This document shows positions 9,038 to 17,010 of a DNA stretch of 64,000 bases, piece after piece (positions within the stretch are counted from its first letter, which is position 1; each line of letters begins with the position of its first letter). Below the pieces are notes generated by a model. It had not been told where the DNA came from and did no database searches. It worked only from the letters and a program-made list of their open reading frames with translations. A program made the translations under genes and the position numbers. This stretch comes from Betaproteobacteria bacterium Ga0077523. Lineage in GTDB: Bacteria > Pseudomonadota > Gammaproteobacteria > Burkholderiales > Ga0077523. The stretch lies in contig LNDQ01000156.1 in the NCBI GenBank assembly GCA_001464695.1, positions 62,001 to 126,000 on the forward strand. Reading direction: 5' to 3'.

Positions 9038-10678
9038 TTACTTGCCTTTCTGCTGTCTGGAAGCCTTGATCTCTTCGAGGGTCTGCTCCAGCACCGTGGC
9101 CGGGTTGAAGCTCGGCGGGAACGAACGTGGAGGGTACTCCTTGAACGTGGCGGCGAACGCGAAGACATCGTCCATCATTCCGTAAGCACCCCCGACATGA
9201 TTCAGGTTCCAATCCCAGAAAGTGTTCGACGTGATGTCGGCACGCTCATATGGGTCTTGAAACAGGTTGAAGATCTTCTGCAGGCGCAGCTTGACGAAGG
9301 GTTCAGCCCAGACGCCCATTGTTCCCGGCATGCGTTGTTCGGCGAAGACGAACTTGTAGTAGCCCTGCCGCATGCCCACGAGCAAACCGTCGTCGTCGGA
9401 GTAGAAGAACTTGTCGCGCGCACTCTTCACGCCGTTGTTGCTTCCTGCAGTGCCGTTCACCGTGCGCAGGAAAGTCGACTGATCGTAACCGTCCAGATGC
9501 ACTTTGTAGTTGACTCCATTGGCGGTGTAACCCTTCTTCAGCTTGTTGACGAGGTCCGGTTCGCCCGCGATGGAGGCGAGCGTCGGGATCCAGTCGTTGT
9601 GACTCATGAGTTCGTTGGTCACCGTGCCGGGCTTGATGACACCAGGCCAGCGGACCAGCGCCGGCACGCGGAACGCTCCCTCCCAGTTGGTGTTCTTTTC
9701 CGACCGGAAAGGCGTCATCGCGCCATCCGGCCAGGTATTCATGTGCGGACCGTTGTCGCTGCTGTATATGACGATGGTGTCGCCGGCGATGCCCATATCG
9801 TCGAGCGCCTTCAAGAGCGTGCCGACGGTTTCGTCATGCTCGATCATCCCGTCGTTGTATTCGCTGTCACCGTACTTGTAGCGGCCTCGATGTTCGGCGC
9901 GCACGTGCGTGCGCAAGTGCATGCGCGTCGCGTTGAACCAGGTGAAGAACGGTTTGCCGGCGGCGTGCTGACGCTGCATGAACTCGATGGCTGCCGCCGA
10001 CGTTTCGTCGTCGACCGTCTCCATTCGCTTCTTGGTGAGCGGTCCGGTGTCTTCAATGGTCTGCTTGCCGATTTTGCCGAAGCGCGGATCGACGGTGGGG
10101 TCGTCCTTGTCCGAGGCCTTTGTTCTCAGGACGCCGCGCGGACCGAACTTGGCGCGATACGCCGGATCCTTGGGATAGTCGACCAGTTCGGGTTCCTCCT
10201 CGGCGTTGAGGTGATACAGATTGCCGTAGAACTCGTCGAAGCCGTTGACGGTGGGCAGGCTCGGGTTGCGGTCGCCGACGTGGTTCTTGCCGAATTGGCC
10301 GGTGGCGTATCCCAGGTTCTTGAGCAGTCCGCCGATGGAAGGATCGAGCTGGCTCATGCCCATGGGCGCACCCGGGAATCCCACCTTCGTGAGGCCGGTG
10401 CGGATGCCGTGCTGACCGGTCAGGAATGCGGCGCGACCCGCGGTGCAGCTCTGCTCGCCGTAGTAGTGCTGGAAACGAATGCCTTCCTTGGCGATGCGAT
10501 CGATGTTGGGGGTCTCGTATCCCATGACGCCACTGCTGTAGGCGCTGACGTTGGCGATGCCGATGTCGTCGCCCCAGATGACGAGGATGTTGGGTTTCTT
10601 CTGTGCCAGCGCAGAGATCGGGCTTGCGAGCCCGATCGCCACCGCCATCGCCATCAAGATCTGCAAATGGTTCCTCAT
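9038..10678 (-). CDS. Secreted arylsulfatase-type sulfatase
   Basis: 546 residues with a signal peptide (MRNHLQILMAMAVAIGLASPISALA), so periplasmic or exported. The alkaline-phosphatase-fold start reads KPNILVIWGDDIGIANV, whose two Asp bind metal. The sulfatase signature is SCTAGRAAFLTGQ; the Cys is the expected formylglycine precursor, with Ala at the usually Pro position (C-x-A-x-R). Later metal-site residues appear in IYSSDNGPHMNTW. A maturation enzyme is not in the window. A good Shine-Dalgarno GGAGG precedes the ATG, and the HAD gene ends just upstream, so the two share a transcript. Confidence 0.9.
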   Translation of the reverse strand: MRNHLQILMAMAVAIGLASPISALAQKKPNILVIWGDDIGIANVSAYSSGVMGYETPNIDRIAKEGIRFQHYYGEQSCTAGRAAFLTGQHGIRTGLTKVGFPGAPMGMSQLDPSIGGLLKNLGYATGQFGKNHVGDRNPSLPTVNGFDEFYGNLYHLNAEEEPELVDYPKDPAYRAKFGPRGVLRTKASDKDDPTVDPRFGKIGKQTIEDTGPLTKKRMETVDDETSAAAIEFMQRQHAAGKPFFTWFNATRMHLRTHVRAEHRGRYKYGDSEYNDGMIEHDETVGTLLKALDDMGIAGDTIVIYSSDNGPHMNTWPDGAMTPFRSEKNTNWEGAFRVPALVRWPGVIKPGTVTNELMSHNDWIPTLASIAGEPDLVNKLKKGYTANGVNYKVHLDGYDQSTFLRTVNGTAGSNNGVKSARDKFFYSDDDGLLVGMRQGYYKFVFAEQRMPGTMGVWAEPFVKLRLQKIFNLFQDPYERADITSNTFWDWNLNHVGGAYGMMDDVFAFAATFKEYPPRSFPPSFNPATVLEQTLEEIKASRQQKGK

Positions 10679-10697
10679 TGCCGTACCTCCAGGGTGG

Positions 10698-11219
10698 TCA
10701 TTCGAAAGCGAAGATCTTCTTCCAGTCGGATTTCATGCTGACGACGACCCAGCCCTTGGCGATCGCTTCGTCCCAGGCCTGGTCGAGTTTACCGATGGAC
10801 GATTGGCGGTCATAGGCGCCGACAGTCATGCCGCTGTTGGCCACCGCCAGCAGTTCGAGGATCGGTTTGTGCCCCATCGCCGCGAGCGCTTTGCGGTCGT
10901 GCGCGACGAGTGCCTTGAAGGCAGCGTTGTCCTTCCATTCCGGGTGCTGCGGTGCCGCGGCCTTCAACTGGTCGAGCATGAACACGAACTGGAAATAGAG
11001 CGGCTGTTCGCTCCACAGCGTGCCGTCGTTGTCGAAGGTCGCGACACGGTCCGCTGGTGCGACGAAATCCTTGCCGCCTTCGGTGGTCACGGCGGTGACG
11101 AATTCGGTGGTGCTCGCCTTCGCGGCGCCTTCGTTCCATGACGGTAGCGGGTCCTGGGCCTGCACCGCGAGCGACATTGCGGCGAGCACCAAGGCTAACC
11201 CCATCGTTTGCGCGCGCAT
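10698..11219 (-). CDS. HAD-family phosphatase with a large internal deletion
   Basis: 173 residues from the ATG that begins a signal peptide (MRAQTMGLALVLAAMSLAVQA). The N-terminal half matches a secreted HAD family often found beside arylsulfatases: RVATFDNDGTLWSEQP holds the Asp nucleophile motif, then APQHPEWKD. The C-terminal tail AYDRQSSIGKLDQAWDEA and GWVVVSMKSDW also matches that family's extreme C-terminus. Relatives as I recall them are about 330 residues; the middle part, with HAD motifs II, III and IV, is absent. The junction lies at about 10810-10830, in frame. The product should lack phosphatase activity unless this is an assembly collapse. A TTG at 11282 is an alternative, less likely start. 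Confidence 0.75.
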   Translation of the reverse strand: MRAQTMGLALVLAAMSLAVQAQDPLPSWNEGAAKASTTEFVTAVTTEGGKDFVAPADRVATFDNDGTLWSEQPLYFQFVFMLDQLKAAAPQHPEWKDNAAFKALVAHDRKALAAMGHKPILELLAVANSGMTVGAYDRQSSIGKLDQAWDEAIAKGWVVVSMKSDWKKIFAFE

Positions 11220-11532
11220 TTGACCCCGAGGGATGCTCCGGGTGACGAGTAGCGAACCTGACCAGTGCATGACGTGCTCCAAGCTCGATGGAAGTGTCGC
11301 GGTGCGGGCGCAGCGTCGTGAGGTCCTGATCGGTCACCCGTCTATCGACAAGGCCACACCGCGGTCCGGGAATCTCGAACGTAAACTGTGACCGTTGCCC
11401 TGCCTATTGCACTTTGGTGCAGAAGGCCGTGGCCGCGTAGCGGGTGAGCGCAAACGCACCGCCCGGCGACCGTCATCGCTTGCAATGGGAGCCGTTGCCG
11501 CCATTGGGCGGTCGCTATCCCCCAATGTCGCG
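11220..11532. other. Intergenic region upstream of the HAD-sulfatase pair
   Basis: 313 bases with no convincing coding sequence. The only structure seen is the palindrome TGCACTTTGGTGCA at 11408-11421, a possible operator. No clear -10/-35 pair was recognised. Confidence 0.4.
11408..11421. promoter_or_regulatory. 14-bp palindrome, possible operator
   Basis: TGCAC-N4-GTGCA dyad lying about 190 bases upstream of the HAD ATG and about 110 bases downstream of the barrel gene stop. It resembles the half-sites of NtrC boxes, but the spacing is shorter than the usual one, so the assignment stays open. Confidence 0.25.
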
Positions 11533-12708
11533 TCACCGCCACGCACTTCCGACCTGGATGTAGAACGCGAAGTCTTCCGGCCCCCAGGCGAAATCCATCC
11601 CGGTGTACAGGCCAAGGGCACTCGACGTGAGGTAGCGGAAACCGAAGCCCTTGTTGACCACAGAGGGACTGGCGCTGAGGTTCGACTGCTTGCCCCAGGC
11701 GCGGCCGGCCCCCAGAAAGCCGATCAGTGCCCACCGCGAATTGACGTTCCAGCGCAATTCAGCTTCGACCAAGGCCGTGTACTCGTCCTGGTAGCGTCCC
11801 GCCGGCACGCCTCGAAGGTCGAGATAGGGCAGCTGATAGAAGGGCACGTCGCCCTGCGCGGTGCGCCCGTCCAGGCGACCGCCAAGCACCCACGACGACC
11901 CGATCGGGTGGTAGACGAAGGCATTGGCACGGTAGGACTGGAAGCGGGTGTTGCTGCCCCAGTCCGGGTCGTAGAGCAGTGTGGCCACGCCGCCGTTCCA
12001 CCCGCGCGAGGGCGTGAACGTGTTGTCGCGCGAATCGTGCTCGTAGGACAGGCCGAGACCGGAACTGCGGCTCTCGACGGTGTAGTTCGAGAGTGTGCCG
12101 CGATTGCCGCCCAGGTCGAAGGCGCTGTTGAAATCGAGATAGACCCAACGGGCCGCGATCCAGTCGTTGCTGGTGCCGCCCCCGAGGCGCCGCAGGACCT
12201 GCTGCGATGAAGCCCATCCGTTCAGGCCGTAGCCGACCTTGCGATCCCCGGTGTTCAGCCCGCCGGTGGCGCCGTAGAAATCCAGGTGGAGCTCGATCCT
12301 GCCGACCCCGCCGCGATAGCGCCAGCGATCGTCGTCGAAGCTGAACATGCCGCCGGCGGCCGCACCTTTGCTCCCGTTCTCGGTGCCGAACGCGGCGATG
12401 CCGAATACGTCCGGTGGGGTGACGTGGCCGGTTTCCTTGGCACGCTGGGCCGCCTCGCCGATCGACTGGCGGAAGAACGTGAGCGCCACGCCGCCCCCGT
12501 ATCCGACGGCCGGTTCGGTGATCAGGATCGGTACCGGCAAGAAGCCCTTGCGCTCGAGCAACCACTGCGATGCATCGAGCTTGCCATCCTTCGGGTCGAT
12601 GAATGTGGAGACGAGGTCGGCACGTGCCGATGCACAGCATGCCGCAAGGGCGAGGCCTGCAACCGTCAGCGCAGCGGTTCGGACGCCAGGTTCAGCCGAA
12701 CCCGGCAC
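11533..12708 (-). CDS. Outer-membrane beta-barrel protein, BamA/TamA (D15 surface antigen) type
   Basis: About 391 residues from the GTG at 12708, which gives a signal peptide ending ACCASARA before DLVSTFIDPK. The rest is rich in alternating aromatic/Gly strands (VGYGGGVALTFF, LGLSYEHDSRDNTFTPSRGW, YQDEYTALVEAELRW) and ends in Trp-Arg, typical of barrels of the bacterial surface antigen family. The SRDNTFTPSRGW stretch resembles the RDN...P..G signature of D15 barrels. No POTRA domain is present, so it is a barrel-only relative rather than BamA. The start overlaps the upstream receiver gene's end by 17 bases; other starts cannot be excluded. Confidence 0.78.
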   Translation of the reverse strand: MPGSAEPGVRTAALTVAGLALAACCASARADLVSTFIDPKDGKLDASQWLLERKGFLPVPILITEPAVGYGGGVALTFFRQSIGEAAQRAKETGHVTPPDVFGIAAFGTENGSKGAAAGGMFSFDDDRWRYRGGVGRIELHLDFYGATGGLNTGDRKVGYGLNGWASSQQVLRRLGGGTSNDWIAARWVYLDFNSAFDLGGNRGTLSNYTVESRSSGLGLSYEHDSRDNTFTPSRGWNGGVATLLYDPDWGSNTRFQSYRANAFVYHPIGSSWVLGGRLDGRTAQGDVPFYQLPYLDLRGVPAGRYQDEYTALVEAELRWNVNSRWALIGFLGAGRAWGKQSNLSASPSVVNKGFGFRYLTSSALGLYTGMDFAWGPEDFAFYIQVGSAWR

Positions 12709-13087
12709 TCTCGGACGGCTCTGGTGGGGCGAGGCGCCCGATCGCGTCCACCAGCTGGGTGCCTTCGAATGGTTTGAGCAGATACTCCGAATGACCGAGC
12801 GCCCCGGCGCGGTCGCGGAAAGCCTGATCGTCATGTGCGGTGATGAAGATGATCGGAATACTGGGACTGGAACCCGCCAATCGCTCCGCGAGTTCCAGGC
12901 CGGACATACCCGGCAACTTCAGATCGACCACCATACAGGCTCCGTTGCGGGGCGGACCGTCACCCAGGAACGCTTCGGCCGATTCGTATGCGATGGGGAA
13001 GTAGCCCGCGGCATAGAGAAAACGCAGGACGGCGCGACGCATGCTGGCGTCGTCCTCGACCACGAAGACATTCTGATGCGCCCCCAT
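12692..13087 (-). CDS. Stand-alone response regulator receiver
   Basis: 131 residues containing only a CheY-like receiver. The acidic pocket is VVEDDAS, the phospho-acceptor is the Asp in MVVDLKLPGMSG, the switch Thr is in IIFITAHDD, and the conserved Lys is in YLLKPF. With no output domain it probably acts in a phosphorelay or by protein contact. It lies between a FixJ-type regulator and the barrel gene on the same strand and overlaps the barrel start. Confidence 0.9.
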   Translation of the reverse strand: MGAHQNVFVVEDDASMRRAVLRFLYAAGYFPIAYESAEAFLGDGPPRNGACMVVDLKLPGMSGLELAERLAGSSPSIPIIFITAHDDQAFRDRAGALGHSEYLLKPFEGTQLVDAIGRLAPPEPSESAGFG

Positions 13088-13233
13088 GGGAAGCCGCCGT
13101 GCAGATTTCGCTCCAAGGTGCCGCGGATCACGACAGGCGCATTTTTTCTGCGCGAAGGCGGCATTGCTATTGGCCGTTGGTGAGGGGGCTCGCTGCCCAT
13201 TGGTGCAGGGACCGGCAGGCCTGGAAGCTGCCG

Positions 13234-13887
13234 TCAGGCGTTCAGCGTTCGGTGGGTCCGCGACGATGTCGTCGCGTCGGCTTGCCAGCGCTCGGCGGAA
13301 CGAACGAGATCGGCGACCGAGTCAACACCCATCTTCGCCATAATGCGCGCCCGGTGGGCTTTGACCGTGCGTTCGGAGGCGTTCAGCGAAGCGGCAATCT
13401 GCTTGTTGCGGCGGCCGGCTACCACCTGATCGAGGACTTCACGTTCGCGCGGAGTGAGGCTATCCAGTTTGCTGTTCCACGTTTGCGACTCGTGCCGCTT
13501 GGCCCGGGCTTTTCTTGCTTGCGACAGTGCATTGGATATCGCCGCCAGGAGCGAGTCCTTCTCCACCGGCTTGGTGAGAAAATCACACGCCCCGGCCTTC
13601 ATGGCACGCACGCTGGCGGCCACGTCGCCGTAGCCGCTCAGGAAGATGATGGGCAGCGTCGACTCCATGCGCGTCAGCGCCTGCTGCAGGTCGAGGCCGC
13701 TCGGCCCGGGCAGGCGCAGGTCCAGAACGAGGCAACCGGCCATGTCCGGTGATGGTGGTTCGATCAGGTATTCACCGGCAGACGCGTAGGTCCGCACCTG
13801 GTACCCGGCGGAATCCAACAGGCGCGAGACGGCGACTCGGAACGCTTCGTCATCGTCGATCACGTGGACTATCGATTCCTCGGACAT
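13234..13887 (-). CDS. FixJ/LuxR-type response regulator
   Basis: 217 residues from the ATG before SEESIVHVIDDDEAF. Receiver domain (1-120): acidic pocket IDDDE, phospho-Asp in LVLDLRLPGPSG, and KPVEKDSL with the conserved Lys. C-terminal LuxR helix-turn-helix (about 150-205): LTPREREVLDQVVAGRRNK and ASERTVKAHRARIMAKMGV. The architecture is that of FixJ, usually paired with HELNQP-type PAS kinases such as the one at 6812-8905. Upstream ATG codons at 13920 and 14064 would add unstructured sequence and were rejected. Confidence 0.92.
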   Translation of the reverse strand: MSEESIVHVIDDDEAFRVAVSRLLDSAGYQVRTYASAGEYLIEPPSPDMAGCLVLDLRLPGPSGLDLQQALTRMESTLPIIFLSGYGDVAASVRAMKAGACDFLTKPVEKDSLLAAISNALSQARKARAKRHESQTWNSKLDSLTPREREVLDQVVAGRRNKQIAASLNASERTVKAHRARIMAKMGVDSVADLVRSAERWQADATTSSRTHRTLNA

Positions 13888-14066
13888 GCGGGTACTGGTC
13901 TCCCCAGACAGTGGACGCATGACAGGCCCGGGATTCCCGGGGCACGGACATAGTCTAGCGCCTGCGTTGGAAAACGCGCGATATCGCCGCGGCCGTGTAC
14001 TATCCTGGAGCAAATGCGCGGCGCGTGCGATCGTCATAACCCCAACTACCTGCAAGGAGATCAACC

Positions 14067-14624
14067 ATGAAACTCAAACTGTATGCAGCATTGCTCGTTC
14101 TGCTGTGCTGGGTCGCGCCGGCCAGTGCCGACGACAAGCCCGGCGTCGTCGTAGCGGACGTGGTCGAGCAGATCGTCACGGTCCAGGCCGTCAACTACAC
14201 CGAGCGTACCGTGACCATTGCGCTGCCGACCGGCGAGGTGACCACGATCAAGGTGCCCGACGAGTCCAAGAACCTCGATCAGGTTCACGCCGGCTCGCGC
14301 TTTCGGGTGGTCTATGCCCAGTCAGTCGTCATCGCCGTGATCGGCGAAAAGAGCGAGCCTTCCGCCGGTTCCGTCGACCGGATGGAACTGGCAGCCAAGG
14401 GCGACATTCCCGGTGGCACACTGGTGAGCGTGAAGGAAATCACGGCCCGCGTCGAAGGCATGGAGAATGCAGCGCGTACGGTGTCGGTACGGGGACCGTC
14501 AGGCGAACTGCGGCGCTACGTTGTCGGCCCTGAAGTGCAGCGCTTCGACAACATCCAGGTCGGCGATACCGTCGTGTTGCGTTACACCGAGGCAATCGGC
14601 TTCAAGATGATCGAAGACAAGTAG
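14067..14624 (+). CDS. Secreted protein with two similar beta domains, function unknown
   Basis: 185 residues with a signal peptide (MKLKLYAALLVLLCWVAPASA). The Shine-Dalgarno AAGGAG at 14054-14059 fixes the start. The mature part seems to hold two related segments of about 55 residues: VTVQAVNYTERTVTIALPTG...AGSRFRVVYAQSVVIAV and ITARVEGMENAARTVSVRGPSG...VGDTVVLRYTEAIGFKM. Both have the order strand-turn-strand, a V/PDE..K or GPEV..F linker, then a G-x-x-V/F-V-x-Y strand. This suggests an internal duplication of an OB-like unit. No enzyme motif is visible. It is divergent from the response regulator. Confidence 0.75.
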   Translation: MKLKLYAALLVLLCWVAPASADDKPGVVVADVVEQIVTVQAVNYTERTVTIALPTGEVTTIKVPDESKNLDQVHAGSRFRVVYAQSVVIAVIGEKSEPSAGSVDRMELAAKGDIPGGTLVSVKEITARVEGMENAARTVSVRGPSGELRRYVVGPEVQRFDNIQVGDTVVLRYTEAIGFKMIEDK

Positions 14625-14667
14625 CGCTACGGGGCGCGCCGCAGGGCGCGCACGCCTGCTTTGCCGG

Positions 14668-14756
14668 TGGTGCCCGGAGCCGGAATCGAACCGGCACGGG
14701 CGGTGAGGCCCGAGGGATTTTAAGTCCCTTGCGTCTACCAATTTCGCCATCCGGGC
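14668..14756 (-). tRNA. tRNA-Leu (UAA)
   Basis: Minus strand. Acceptor GCCCGGA (5' end at 14756) pairs with TCCGGGC; discriminator A and encoded CCA (TGG at 14668-14670 on the plus strand). Anticodon loop CTTAAAA gives TAA. The long variable arm and 89-base length fit a class II leucine tRNA. Confidence 0.97.
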
Positions 14757-14866
14757 GGCAAACCGCGCCCCGCACTTTACGCGGTGCCGGCGCCGCGGAA
14801 AACCTTTCGCCACGGGTCTCGTCGGGGATAGAGGAACCGCACCCGTTGCGAAGTGTCACAATGCCG

Positions 14867-14930
14867 CATCGGGACGACCCGATGACAGGTCCTGTGCCCC
14901 GGAGACGACTCCCCAATTGTCTCCGGAGGT
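14867..14930 (+). promoter_or_regulatory. Guanidine-II (mini-ykkC) riboswitch before sugE/gdx
   Basis: Two hairpins carry the diagnostic ACGR loop. P1 is CATCGGG-ACGA-CCCGATG at 14867-14884, and P2 is GGAG-ACGA-CTCC at 14901-14912, with a 16-base linker. An alternative helix pairs CCGGAGAC (14899-14906) with GTCTCCGG (14919-14926), which covers part of the Shine-Dalgarno GGAGGT (14925-14930). Forming P2 with guanidine would break this helix and free the ribosome site, so an ON switch by translation is expected. The downstream gene is the known target class of this riboswitch. Confidence 0.85.
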
Positions 14931-14934
14931 TTCC

Positions 14935-15249
14935 ATGAACTGGGTCCTGCTGCTTCTGGCGGGTATTCTCGAAATCGGCTGGGCGGTCGGTCTCAAGTAC
15001 GCCGAAGGGTTCACCCGCTTCTGGCCAAGTGTCGGCACTGTCGTGGCGATGATCGCGAGCCTGGCGCTGTTGGGGTTGGCCGTGCGGGGATTGCCGCTGG
15101 GTACCGCCTACGCGGTATGGACAGGGGTGGGGATCGTGGGCACTGCCATCCTGGGGATGGTAGTGCTGGGTGAACCTGCCAATGGGCTTCGCATTGCCTG
15201 CATCGCGCTCATCGTCGGCGGTATCGTCGGTCTCAAGGTCCTGCACTGA
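14935..15249 (+). CDS. sugE: Small multidrug resistance-family guanidinium exporter
   Basis: 104 residues with four membrane helices, the SMR length. The N-terminal helix MNWVLLLLAGILEIGWAVGLKYAEGF carries the essential membrane Glu of the SMR family in LEIGWA, and the GWAVGLKY and GTAYAVWTGVGIVGT signatures place it with SugE/Gdx rather than EmrE. Gdx proteins export guanidinium by proton antiport. The riboswitch immediately upstream supports the guanidine role (gene also called gdx). The ATG at 14935 lies 5 bases after GGAGG. Confidence 0.93.
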   Translation: MNWVLLLLAGILEIGWAVGLKYAEGFTRFWPSVGTVVAMIASLALLGLAVRGLPLGTAYAVWTGVGIVGTAILGMVVLGEPANGLRIACIALIVGGIVGLKVLH

Positions 15250-15302
15250 CGAGAGGCAATTCCCCCGGGGCCGGTGGGCAACCCGATGCGTGCTCCGGGA
15301 CT

Positions 15303-15863
15303 CTATGGAGCGTCGGTGAGACGACGGCGGCGGCGGACGGCAATCGTGCCGACCAAGGCCAGCCCGGCCGCGATCAGCGCCGCACTCCGTGGTTCCGGTA
15401 CCACGGCGACGATGCTGCCGGCGACGACGTTCCGGCCCGCCAGCGACGTGAAGGCGAGGTACTCGTAGTTCTGAATGTTCGAGAGATCGACCGGGAGGGT
15501 TGTTCCCAGCGCCACGGCGCGCACGGTGCTGTTGGCGTTCAGAATCGGGCCGGCAAAAGTGAGAGCCAGGAATCCTCCCGGGCTCGTGAAGTTGGTGGCG
15601 TTCTGGCGGACGATGTTGCCTATCGGATCTGCATTGTTGTCGAGCGTGTAGGAAACGCCGGGGAAGTCTGCGATCGTCGGGGTCTGGATGTCGTAGCCCG
15701 CAATGAGCCCCGGGGCACTGTCGTCCAGTGCGAACCAGCCGGCCGCGATGCCACCATCGGAGAAGGTGATGCCGTCCAGCTTCCAGATGGTCTGAGTGGC
15801 ACCGACGCCGGATATCCATGCCACCAACGCGACTGCAACCGCCAACTGCAGGAACTTGCCCAT
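15303..15863 (-). CDS. PEP-CTERM sorting domain protein
   Basis: 186 residues. Signal peptide (MGKFLQLAVAVALVAWISGVGA), a beta-rich low-complexity body with few charged residues, and a C-terminal PEP-CTERM signal: VPEPRSAALIAAGLALVG, then a run of arginines. Such proteins are cleaved and exported by exosortase EpsH, often in exopolysaccharide-making bacteria; no exosortase lies in this window, so it must be elsewhere. Function of the body is unknown. Confidence 0.88.
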   Translation of the reverse strand: MGKFLQLAVAVALVAWISGVGATQTIWKLDGITFSDGGIAAGWFALDDSAPGLIAGYDIQTPTIADFPGVSYTLDNNADPIGNIVRQNATNFTSPGGFLALTFAGPILNANSTVRAVALGTTLPVDLSNIQNYEYLAFTSLAGRNVVAGSIVAVVPEPRSAALIAAGLALVGTIAVRRRRRLTDAP

Positions 15864-16000
15864 CGGGTCTCCCTGGGTCGATCGTGCCTGAGCACAGGTT
15901 CAAGCAGCATAGCGCACGAACGCTTACGGATCATGCACCTTTCCAGCGTCCGAGACCTTCGCGGGCCCCTTCAGGAACCGCTCCCAAGGGCCTGATTCCC

Positions 16001-16027
16001 TAAAGTCGTCGGCGCCCGGTCCGTTAA
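16001..16027 (+). promoter_or_regulatory. Sigma-28 (FliA)-like promoter of motAB
   Basis: TAAAGTCG at 16001-16008, 11-base spacer, TCCGTTAA at 16020-16027. Compared with TAAAGTTT-N11-GCCGATAA it matches 6 of 8 bases in each half with exact spacing. It lies about 95 bases before the motA ATG. The rest of 15864-16121 shows no gene. Confidence 0.55.
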
Positions 16028-16121
16028 CCGCTTCGATCCCCCCGGGGCGACGCGGACTTGTCGTGCCGTCGGCCAGGCGGGTTGATCCCCGATAGATCAC
16101 CCGTACTCTAGAAGAACACGC

Positions 16122-16982
16122 ATGACCGTCATCGTCGGCTATCTCATCATCCTCGGTGCCGTCCTGGGTGGTTTTGCCCTGGCCGGCGGCCACTTGGGTT
16201 CCCTCATCCAGCCGGTCGAACTGATCATGATCGGCGGCTCGGCGGTCGGGGCATTCATGGTGGCCAACTCGGGCAAGGTCATCAAGGGCACGATGAAGGC
16301 CCTGCCGACGACGCTGAAGGGCTCCAAGTTCACCAAGGCGCTCTATCTCGAGCTCCTGTCCCTGCTCTACGACATCCTCGCGAAGGTGCGCAAGGAAGGC
16401 CTGATGTCGATCGAGTCGGACGTCGAGAATCCGGACCAGAGCCCGGTGTTCTCCAAGTACCCGGTGATCCTCGCCGATCACCATGCAATGGAGTTCCTGA
16501 CCGACTACCTGCGGCTGATGGTGGGCGGCAACCTGAACGCCTTCGAGATCGAGAACCTGATGGACGTCGAGATCGAGACCCATCACCACGAGGGCGAAGT
16601 GCCGGTGCAGGCGGTGAGCCGTCTTGCCGACGGCCTGCCCGCGTTCGGTATCGTCGCGGCGGTGATGGGTGTGGTGCACACCATGGAGTCGGTGGGAATT
16701 CCGCCCTCCGAACTGGGCAAGCTGATCGCCGCGGCGCTGGTCGGTACGTTCCTCGGCATCCTGCTGTCCTACGGTTTCGTGGGGCCCCTCGCGACCCTGC
16801 TCGAGCACAAGCTCAACGAGGCGACCAAGATGCTCCAGTGCATCAAGGTGACGCTGCTCGCGAGCCTGAACGGCTATGCGCCGCAGGTCGCGGTCGAATT
16901 CGGTCGCAAGGTGCTGTACTCCACCGAGCGCCCGACGTTCAGCGAACTCGAAGAGGAAGTGAAAAGCCGCAAGTCGAAGTAG
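16122..16982 (+). CDS. motA: Flagellar motor stator protein MotA
   Basis: 286 residues, normal MotA length. Four membrane helices: two near the N-terminus (VGYLIILGAVLGGFALAGG; LIMIGGSAVGAFMVAN) and two around 170-220 (GIVAAVMGVVHTMES; AALVGTFLGILLSYGFVGPL). The large cytoplasmic loop between them holds the charged residues that contact FliG. With MotB it forms the proton-conducting stator. Twenty-eight bases separate it from motB; a FliA-like promoter lies upstream. Confidence 0.96.
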   Translation: MTVIVGYLIILGAVLGGFALAGGHLGSLIQPVELIMIGGSAVGAFMVANSGKVIKGTMKALPTTLKGSKFTKALYLELLSLLYDILAKVRKEGLMSIESDVENPDQSPVFSKYPVILADHHAMEFLTDYLRLMVGGNLNAFEIENLMDVEIETHHHEGEVPVQAVSRLADGLPAFGIVAAVMGVVHTMESVGIPPSELGKLIAAALVGTFLGILLSYGFVGPLATLLEHKLNEATKMLQCIKVTLLASLNGYAPQVAVEFGRKVLYSTERPTFSELEEEVKSRKSK

Positions 16983-17010
16983 CGCTTCTCTCGCCCACGA
17001 GCCCGAAACC

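Noticed and set aside
8378-10741. 787-codon open frame on the plus strand
   Set aside because: It is antisense to the histidine kinase and arylsulfatase, both of which have full domain signatures; the frame is a by-product of high GC.
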